Translations under genes and position numbers: made by a program
Notes under the pieces: generated by a model
The model's database searches: none
What the model saw: the letters and a program-made list of their open reading frames with translations, nothing else
What the model was told of the DNA's origin: nothing
In this document: positions 14,066 through 19,055 of the stretch, piece by piece
Position numbering within the stretch: the first letter of the stretch is position 1
Layout: every line of letters begins with the position of its first letter
NCBI GenBank assembly: GCA_041569895.1
Contig: JBFFXF010000134.1
Span: 1-19,055 of the forward strand
Length of the DNA: 19,055 nucleotides
Reading direction: 5' to 3'
Origin: JBFFXF01 sp041569895
Lineage (GTDB): Bacteria > Planctomycetota > UBA8108 > JACQVS01

Positions 14066-15073
14066 CTATTCGTTCTCCGGTTCAGGCTGCGGGGGAATCA
14101 CCGCTCGCGCCACCTCGGTGCCGACGATGAAGTACCCGAGCGCCCTGTCGTTGTTGTCGGTGATGAGCCACGCGTTCCGCGAGTAGGTGTTCTGCTCGCG
14201 AGTCGCGCCCGGCTCGAGGAGGCCGTAGAGCTTGGGCTCGCCGCCGTAGCTGATCCAGACGACCTTGACGAGCCGGCTCGACTTGTTCTGGAAGATCACC
14301 AGCGTGTTCAGGCCGGTCTGCGACTTCGGGACCTCCCTCGCGTCGGCCACCGGAAGCCACTTGAGGTCCTCCTTGGGCACGGGGATGTCGAGCTCCGGCG
14401 GAACGTAGTCCGGCAGCGTGGCGAGGTCGACTCCCCGGACGATCTTCAGCTTCGGCAGCGCCTTCTCGAGCCGCGCCACGCCCGCGTCGGTGACGCCGGT
14501 CTTCCACACGTAGAGGCGCTTCAGCTTCTTGAGGCCCTCGAGGTGCGCCAGCGCCCTGTCGGTGATCTTCGTGCCGTAGAGGTTGAGGTACTCGAGGTTG
14601 ACCAGCCGCGCGAGGTGCTCGGTGCCCTCGTCGCCGATGCCCGTGCGCTCGAGGTGCAGCCAGCGGAGCCCGGTGAGACCTCCGAGGTGCGACAGCCCCG
14701 CGCCGGTGATCGACGTGTCGCGCAGGTTGAGCGAGACGACGTCCTTCAGGGCGGCGACGTGGGCCAGACCCGCGTCGGTGAGCTTGCGCCCACGCAGGTG
14801 GAACGCGACCTCGCGGCCGGCGCCCTTGCGCACTCGACGCACCTTGCCGCCGAGCTTCTCGATGGCGGCCACTGCCGCCTCCTCCGAGGGCTCGTCGGCC
14901 TTCTCGATCCGATCGGCGACGATGCGTTCAGCGGCCACGCGATCGGCGGCGGCGGGATCGGCGGCGCGAAGCGGCGAGATGGGACCGGGGGCGACCAGGA
15001 GAGCGGCCAGCACCGCGAGAGCGGCGCGTGCCCTCGGGATGGCCTCACCGGCGCTGAAGACCGACGCTGTCAT
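14066..15073 (-). CDS. Exported leucine-rich-repeat protein with a C-terminal VHL beta-like domain
   Basis: The product is 335 aa. The ATG at 15073 is preceded by GGAGAG at 6 nt and starts a signal peptide (RARAALAVLAALLVAPG, likely cleaved after 'PLRA' near 37). Residues ~45-75 are a charged, probably helical linker. Five 24-residue LRRs follow at ~89-208 (for example 'LEYLNLYGTKITDRALAHLE'). Residues ~257-327 resemble the von Hippel-Lindau beta domain: 'TLVIFQNKSSRLVKVVW', 'GGEPKLYGLLEPG', 'TYSRNAWLITD'. Aligned without gaps to human VHL from memory, Asn78, Trp88, Tyr98, Tyr112 and Trp117 fall on Asn263, Trp273, Tyr283, Tyr297 and Trp302. Ser111 and His115 become Thr296 and Asn300. No elongin-binding alpha domain is present. 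I infer an extracytoplasmic binding protein. It is followed closely by DUF1501 copy 2. Confidence 0.85.
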   Translation of the reverse strand: MTASVFSAGEAIPRARAALAVLAALLVAPGPISPLRAADPAAADRVAAERIVADRIEKADEPSEEAAVAAIEKLGGKVRRVRKGAGREVAFHLRGRKLTDAGLAHVAALKDVVSLNLRDTSITGAGLSHLGGLTGLRWLHLERTGIGDEGTEHLARLVNLEYLNLYGTKITDRALAHLEGLKKLKRLYVWKTGVTDAGVARLEKALPKLKIVRGVDLATLPDYVPPELDIPVPKEDLKWLPVADAREVPKSQTGLNTLVIFQNKSSRLVKVVWISYGGEPKLYGLLEPGATREQNTYSRNAWLITDNNDRALGYFIVGTEVARAVIPPQPEPENE

Positions 15074-15079
15074 CTCGAG

Positions 15080-15085
15080 CTCTCC
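15080..15085 (-). promoter_or_regulatory. Shine-Dalgarno GGAGAG deciding the start of the LRR/VHL-like gene
   Basis: GGAGAG lies six bases before ATG at 15073-15071. The open frame continues 95 codons upstream, but that part is Arg-rich, has no such site, and would place the signal peptide internally. Confidence 0.7.
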
Positions 15086-15132
15086 GCGTCTGGCGGGCCA
15101 TACAGGCCGAGACCCGCGTCGTCGACGCTCGA

Positions 15133-15155
15133 GGACGCGCTCCACGCGCGCGTCC
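15133..15155. other. 8-bp stem hairpin upstream of the LRR/VHL-like gene
   Basis: GGACGCGC (15133-15140) and GCGCGTCC (15148-15155) are exact reverse complements around a 7-base loop. The hairpin lies in the 191-base gap between the DUF1566 protein gene and the LRR gene. No T-run follows in the direction of transcription, so it is not a clear intrinsic terminator. The rest of the gap holds nothing else I can name, but it must carry either readthrough or a promoter for the LRR/DUF1501 pair. Confidence 0.4.
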
Positions 15156-15264
15156 CGCAACGAGCGCCATTGGACCACACGCCCGCTCGGGTCGGCAAGT
15201 TCCATCCGCCGCCGAAACACGTTACCGGCCGTGGAGGCGAGGGCAACCCCGTTCGTCGCCTGCT

Positions 15265-17193
15265 TCACGGTCCGCTGCGTACGGCACGGAGGTAGCTGCG
15301 TTCTTTGTCTTCCTTGCCGAGGCTGGAGATGCCGCCGACCTGGAAGGTGACCGACCATGCGTGAGCGGGACTGCCGGCGACGGACGTGGACGACCAGTAA
15401 TCGGACGACAACGCGCGGAAGACCGGATCGATCGCAGGGTCGATCCGCCCATAGTCGACGATGGTCTCGAGCTCCCGGACGTTGGGGAGCCGCCAGTCGT
15501 CATAGCCGCCGAGTTCGAGGCTCACGCAGTAGGCGAGGGCGCTGCACCAATCGACGCGATCCAGGTCGGTCAACACGCCATCGCCGTTCACGTCCGCGGT
15601 GACCTTCTGCCAGATCAGCCGCGTGCATGCGTCCGTCACGGTGCCGTCCCCGTTGTCGACAAAGCGGCCCTCCGGGGGGCAGCCGGTGGCGTAGGAGCCA
15701 TCGTCCCCCAGCCACGTGACTTTCATCCGTCCGGTGTCGGGGAGGCAAGGAGGCTTCCTGCAGAGCGGCGGAAGCTTCCTCGGGTCGCCGAGAAAGAGAT
15801 GGCGGAGAATCGTGATGCCGTCGCTGAGGTCCACCACACGGTCGGCGTTGACGTCGGCGTCCCGGGTCACACACCTTTCCTCGCCACCGCCGGCACCGTC
15901 CGTACTGCGAACGACGCGGAATCGGTGGCGGCGGGTAACGGTCTCGTCGGGGTAGAGGTGGCCGTTGAGCACGACCCATACGAATACGGTAATCGTTTGG
16001 AAGGGAGTCGACGACCACCCCCCCGAGAACGGACCGAAGATCGGATCGATCGCGGGACCGTCGCGCCCGTAGTCGACAATGCTCGAAAGCTCACGGACGT
16101 TCGGGAGCCGCCAGTCGCTGTAACCGGCGAAACGCAGGCCCTCGCTGTAATCCAGAGCACCCCGCCAATCGATGGAGTCATCCCCCGTCGACCGACCATC
16201 GCGGTTCACGTCCGCCGTCTCCTTCTGCCACATGAGCCCCGTGCACGAATCCGTCACCGTGCCGTCCCCGTTGTCGACAAATCGCCTCACGGTGGGGCAA
16301 CCCCTGGCGTACGCGCCATCCTGACCCCGGCACCTGTCGCTCGTGCAGTCGATCACCTCGCCGGTCTCGTCGTGGCAGGTCGTCTGCCCGGTGTCCGGGA
16401 GGCCGCAAGACCCCGTGAGAATCGTGCAGAGCGGCGGAAGTATCTTCGGGTCACCGAGGAAGAGGTTGCCGAGAATCGAGATGCCGTCGCTGACGTCCAC
16501 CACGCCGTCGGCGTTCACGTCGCCATTGACGGCGACGCACCTCGCTTCACTGCCGACCTCGAATCGGAGATTGTCGATGGCCTCGACGCCGCTACGGTCG
16601 GTGTCGACGGGAACGCCGTCCCTCGAGGTCTCGAGCGCGTAATGCACCTCGGCCCGCCTGATGCGGTTCGAGCCGGCGTCGATCTCGAGGTCCATCGTCA
16701 CGTCCCGCGCCGTCCCGCCCAGGGGGAGCGACCGGCGCGCGATCAGGCGGTCGGCGCCGTCGTAGACGCGCAGGATGGCGTGGTCGTCGAAAACGGCACT
16801 GTAGCGCAGACCGACGCGCACCCCGACTTTGCGCTGCGGGCTGGTGAAGCGAAAGCGCATGGGGCCGGGGTGGTGCGGCAGGTCGAGGCCGTAGGGTGAC
16901 TCGAGCACGTTCGGCAACGTCGTCGAGCTCACCGGCTTCGCGGGCACGATCCGCGGCGCGCCCTCGAAGACGACGCCGAGCGACTCGTACTGCCGGCTGA
17001 TGACGGTGCCGGCGGGGAGGTCGTCGAAGTCGATCATCGCGGCCGAGGCGCCCTCGACGGTCGCGACGAGCGCGAAGACGAGGGCGAACAAGCCGCTGCG
17101 GACCTGTCGTGCACGGACGTGTTTCGTCGTGGCCTCGAGCGAGGCCGTGGCGTGCGTGAGGGACGATGAGCGGGGCGCTGTACTTCGGGTCAT
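15265..17193 (-). CDS. Secreted protein with duplicated dockerin-like + DUF1566 (Lcl-type) modules
   Basis: The product is 642 aa. The ATG at 17193 has AAGGA 7 nt upstream; the open frame further upstream is only a shadow of the neighbouring gene. An unusually long n-region precedes the hydrophobic signal core (GLFALVFALVATVEGASAA, ~34-52). Residues ~53-215 are a beta-sandwich domain beginning 'MIDFDDLPAGTVISRQYESL'. A dockerin-like calcium repeat (~219-256, 'DVNADGVVDVSDGISILGNL') and a DUF1566 domain (~292-431, 'FVDNGDGTVTDSCTGLMWQK', 'DWRLPNVREL') follow. The pair is repeated at ~441-478 and ~498-642. DUF1566 domains have a lectin-like fold and are often on surface or adhesin proteins. It is 29 bases downstream of the edge-truncated gene, probably in one operon. 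A binding or adhesion role is inferred. Confidence 0.85.
   Translation of the reverse strand: MTRSTAPRSSSLTHATASLEATTKHVRARQVRSGLFALVFALVATVEGASAAMIDFDDLPAGTVISRQYESLGVVFEGAPRIVPAKPVSSTTLPNVLESPYGLDLPHHPGPMRFRFTSPQRKVGVRVGLRYSAVFDDHAILRVYDGADRLIARRSLPLGGTARDVTMDLEIDAGSNRIRRAEVHYALETSRDGVPVDTDRSGVEAIDNLRFEVGSEARCVAVNGDVNADGVVDVSDGISILGNLFLGDPKILPPLCTILTGSCGLPDTGQTTCHDETGEVIDCTSDRCRGQDGAYARGCPTVRRFVDNGDGTVTDSCTGLMWQKETADVNRDGRSTGDDSIDWRGALDYSEGLRFAGYSDWRLPNVRELSSIVDYGRDGPAIDPIFGPFSGGWSSTPFQTITVFVWVVLNGHLYPDETVTRRHRFRVVRSTDGAGGGEERCVTRDADVNADRVVDLSDGITILRHLFLGDPRKLPPLCRKPPCLPDTGRMKVTWLGDDGSYATGCPPEGRFVDNGDGTVTDACTRLIWQKVTADVNGDGVLTDLDRVDWCSALAYCVSLELGGYDDWRLPNVRELETIVDYGRIDPAIDPVFRALSSDYWSSTSVAGSPAHAWSVTFQVGGISSLGKEDKERSYLRAVRSGP
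15268..16539 (-). repeat. Intragenic tandem duplication of the dockerin-like + DUF1566 module
   Basis: Copy 1 spans 15901-16539 and copy 2 spans 15268-15873. The offset is about 222 residues. Sequence is conserved at DNA level in short blocks, for example the stretch encoding 'RFVDNGDGTVTD' near 15640-15665 and 16255-16285. The copies differ in cysteine content and in the aromatic end of the domain. Confidence 0.8.
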
Positions 17194-17200
17194 GTTTCGA

Positions 17201-17205
17201 TCCTT
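17201..17205 (-). promoter_or_regulatory. Shine-Dalgarno AAGGA deciding the start of the DUF1566-module gene
   Basis: The minus strand reads AAGGA, seven bases, then ATG at 17193. This supports a start well downstream of the 17964 end of the open frame. Confidence 0.6.
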
Positions 17206-17222
17206 TCGAGCTCGAGGCGACC

Positions 17223-19055
17223 TCAGTCGCAGTCCGGGCTGCAGGGGGCGAGCTGGCTCGGCGTGGGATCGGTCCCGCAGACGAACGGGCCGGGAGCCGG
17301 CGGCTCCGCGCTGCCCAGGAAGAGGAACCCGAGCATCCTGACCGCGTCGGAGACATCGATCGCACCATCGTCGTTCGAGTCGGCCGCGTCGAGGCAGCGC
17401 GGCGCCCTGTCGCCGAGGAAGAGGAAGGCGAGCACGCTCACCGCGTCGCTGAGGTCGACCTTGGAATCGGCGTTGGTGTCGCCGCGCCGGAACCGCCCCT
17501 TCGAGGCGCTCAGATTGCAGCACGTACAGACCTCGAGGAGGCACGTCTGCTGGGCGCGCACTTCCAACCGCTCGATGCCGTCCGGAGAGGCCAGCGTCAG
17601 GACCTGCTCGCGATAGGGCCGGGAGGCGCGCGCGGTCCCCACTGCGCGGCCGAATCGGTCGTAGCCGACAACCAGCGCGTCCTCGGTGAGGAGCCGCAAA
17701 CTCACGAGGGGCGGGAGCGTGCCACCGGCACACACGTCGCCGAGGAACACCACCACCGGCACCAGGGCCTCCGCTGACGAGCTGCGGATCGCCAGGTCGA
17801 GCTCTCCGTCCCGGTTGCAGTCCTCGATGACCAGGGGGATGGGCTCGCCCCCGCCGCTCGTCGCTTCCGTGACACGGATCGGCCCGAGGACTGCCTCGTG
17901 CACGACGCCGACCGGTGTCTTGTAGTGCGACGACACCCTCTGGCACACAGGCGTGCACTGGCACTCATCGGGGACGCCGTCGCCGCCCGTATCGGGCGAC
18001 GTCACCGCCGCGATGTCGCACTCGTCGGGGATACCGTTCCCATTGCAGTCCGGGGCGAGCTTCTCGGCGACCTCCTCGTCGTCGCTGACGCCGTTCTCGT
18101 TACAGTCCGGGATCGTGCTGAACACGATGTCCGTCGCGGGACAGGTGCAGAAGCGGACGGTCCGGGAGAGGACCGTGGCGATGTTCGGAGTCGGTGGGCT
18201 GAGACGGTCGCCCGAGCCGATCGTCATGTGATCGCGCCACTCGACACGCCCGCGCGCCGGCGCATCCTCCAGCACGGGCACGTTCGTCTCCACGGTCACC
18301 TCGAGCACGGTTTCGGTACCGCGAGGCGGCAACGTCACCGGACGGACGAAGGAGAGGGAGACGGCGTGCACGAACCCTTCTCCCTGGGGCAGGCCGGTGT
18401 CGGGGTGGATGACGGAGGGGTCGAGGATGCGAAACGCTTCAAAGCCCTCACTGAGAGAGATCCCGGCAGAGCCGACGGTCCTCCCGCCGGTCACCCGCAG
18501 GTCGCCCGTCACCGAGGCGGCCAGCGACCAGCCCTGAACGCCGATGCCCGGCGGGAAGCGCGACACGATGGCAACGTAGAAGTCTCCATCCGCCGTCTCT
18601 CCCGGATGCGCCGGGAAGGAGAGGTCGCGCGTGGCCCCCGCGAGGAGAGTCGAAGCGCTGCCGACGAACTCGTCCTGGACGATGACGTCGAGCCGCGGGT
18701 CGGCCTCCCGATCGGCGCAGAGCCGGATCGGCGGCAGAGGACCGAGCCCCGGGCCGCGGATCAGGTAGTTCCGCTCCCTCGGAGTGTTCACGGTGAGATT
18801 GGCGAGGGCGAGGTCCACGGTGCCCTGCCGCACCCCGGCGACGATGTTCGCCGGCAGGCTGAAGAAGAGGAGGACGCCCTCGCCCGGGTCGTTCCCGACC
18901 TCTCCGTCGCCGATCTCGACGTGCTCCTCGCGAAACGAGTCGAGCGTCACCGGCAGCCCGGGGAGCTGCTCGGTGGGCGCTTCGATCCGGAGCTTCCAGT
19001 CCCCCGGACGGAAGAAGGGCGTGCCGGTATTGTGACGGAGCCCGATGTCGAAGAA
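17223..19055 (-). CDS. Secreted calcium-repeat protein with C-terminal dockerin-like pair (N-terminus outside window)
   Basis: The frame is open to the right edge, adding at least 35 residues before the first available internal start, so 610 residues of a longer protein are visible. Residues ~1-300 are beta-rich and unrecognised. Residues ~317-366 hold three EF-hand or thrombospondin-type-3-like calcium motifs: 'PDCNENGVSDDEE', 'DCNGNGIPDECDI' and 'DTGGDGVPDECQC'. A further beta domain with many Cys follows (~370-515). The C-terminal ~90 residues carry two dockerin-like repeats ('GDTNADSKVDLSDAVSVLAF', 'DSNDDGAIDVSDAVRMLGF'), each ending FLFLG. This C-terminal module is characteristic of large secreted planctomycete proteins. 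It is the first visible gene of the second minus-strand cluster, 29 bases before the DUF1566-module gene. Its function is unknown; an extracellular structural or binding role is inferred. Confidence 0.8.
   Translation of the reverse strand, partial: FFDIGLRHNTGTPFFRPGDWKLRIEAPTEQLPGLPVTLDSFREEHVEIGDGEVGNDPGEGVLLFFSLPANIVAGVRQGTVDLALANLTVNTPRERNYLIRGPGLGPLPPIRLCADREADPRLDVIVQDEFVGSASTLLAGATRDLSFPAHPGETADGDFYVAIVSRFPPGIGVQGWSLAASVTGDLRVTGGRTVGSAGISLSEGFEAFRILDPSVIHPDTGLPQGEGFVHAVSLSFVRPVTLPPRGTETVLEVTVETNVPVLEDAPARGRVEWRDHMTIGSGDRLSPPTPNIATVLSRTVRFCTCPATDIVFSTIPDCNENGVSDDEEVAEKLAPDCNGNGIPDECDIAAVTSPDTGGDGVPDECQCTPVCQRVSSHYKTPVGVVHEAVLGPIRVTEATSGGGEPIPLVIEDCNRDGELDLAIRSSSAEALVPVVVFLGDVCAGGTLPPLVSLRLLTEDALVVGYDRFGRAVGTARASRPYREQVLTLASPDGIERLEVRAQQTCLLEVCTCCNLSASKGRFRRGDTNADSKVDLSDAVSVLAFLFLGDRAPRCLDAADSNDDGAIDVSDAVRMLGFLFLGSAEPPAPGPFVCGTDPTPSQLAPCSPDCD
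17305..17490 (-). repeat. Pair of dockerin-like repeats at the protein C-terminus
   Basis: Two units of about 32 codons each carry DxNxD...VDxSDAV and end FLFLG. DNA of the two is partly alike (AGGAAGAGGAA followed by a GAGCA block in each, + strand). Calcium binding by the Asp/Asn loop is expected from the family. Confidence 0.75.

Noticed and set aside
14066..15073. Eukaryotic contamination as source of the VHL-like domain
   Set aside because: The gene has a bacterial ribosome-binding site, signal peptide, planctomycete-type LRRs, and is in an operon with DUF1501, with no intron-like break.
15361..16899. 512-codon open frame on the + strand
   Set aside because: Antisense to the duplicated DUF1566 modules. 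Its internal repeats simply mirror the repeats of the true gene.
17194..17964. Upstream extension of the DUF1566-module gene frame
   Set aside because: It overlaps the dockerin-pair gene in another frame, is Arg/Gly-rich, and is preceded by no start signal. The ATG at 17193 has AAGGA and is followed by a signal peptide.

Overview
The window is high-GC bacterial DNA that almost certainly comes from a member of the Planctomycetota. The evidence is the set of protein families. There are two DUF1501 proteins with Tat signals and a DUF1549/DUF1553 protein with bacterial Ig-like and cytochrome-like motifs. There is also a Tat-exported Gfo/Idh/MocA oxidoreductase, a PQQ-like beta-propeller protein, a ceramidase-family protein, 24-residue LRRs, and secreted proteins with dockerin-like 'VDLSDA...FLFLGD' repeats. 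No rRNA, tRNA, transposase, phage or CRISPR feature was seen. Nearly every product carries an export signal, so the window encodes mostly cell-surface or periplasmic machinery.

Layout. (1) 1-1260 (+): C-terminal part of a neutral ceramidase-family protein, cut by the left edge. (2) 1395-11039 (-): a tight operon read right to left. In transcription order it holds DUF1549/DUF1553 (8613-11039), DUF1501 (7235-8602), a PPC/Ig-like secreted protein (4809-7238), a DUF6883 protein (4474-4812), a DUF4926 protein (4241-4474), and a PQQ-propeller plus five-bladed glycosidase-like fusion (1395-4190). Several junctions overlap by 1 to 4 bases, which suggests translational coupling. The DUF6883/DUF4926 pair has visibly lower GC than its neighbours and looks like an insertion into the operon. 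(3) 11040-11294: a divergent promoter region with a 13-bp direct repeat, a long two-part hairpin, and a strictly 6-nt-periodic run of seven G-tracts in the leader of the next gene. (4) 11295-12674 (+): the Gfo/Idh/MocA oxidoreductase. (5) 12709-19055 (-): a second cluster. Reading right to left it holds a dockerin-like repeat protein cut by the right edge, a protein with duplicated dockerin-like + DUF1566 modules, an exported LRR protein, and a second DUF1501 protein.

The most striking item is the LRR protein (14066-15073). Its C-terminal ~70 residues align without gaps to the beta domain of the eukaryotic von Hippel-Lindau tumour suppressor, with the aromatic hydroxyproline-pocket residues at identical spacing. 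The elongin-binding alpha domain is absent and a signal peptide is present. This points to an extracytoplasmic peptide-binding module that is co-transcribed with a DUF1501 protein.

Functions for most of these families are known only by domain name. The operon is consistent with the planctomycete pattern of surface-exposed degradative or redox systems, but the substrate cannot be read from the sequence.
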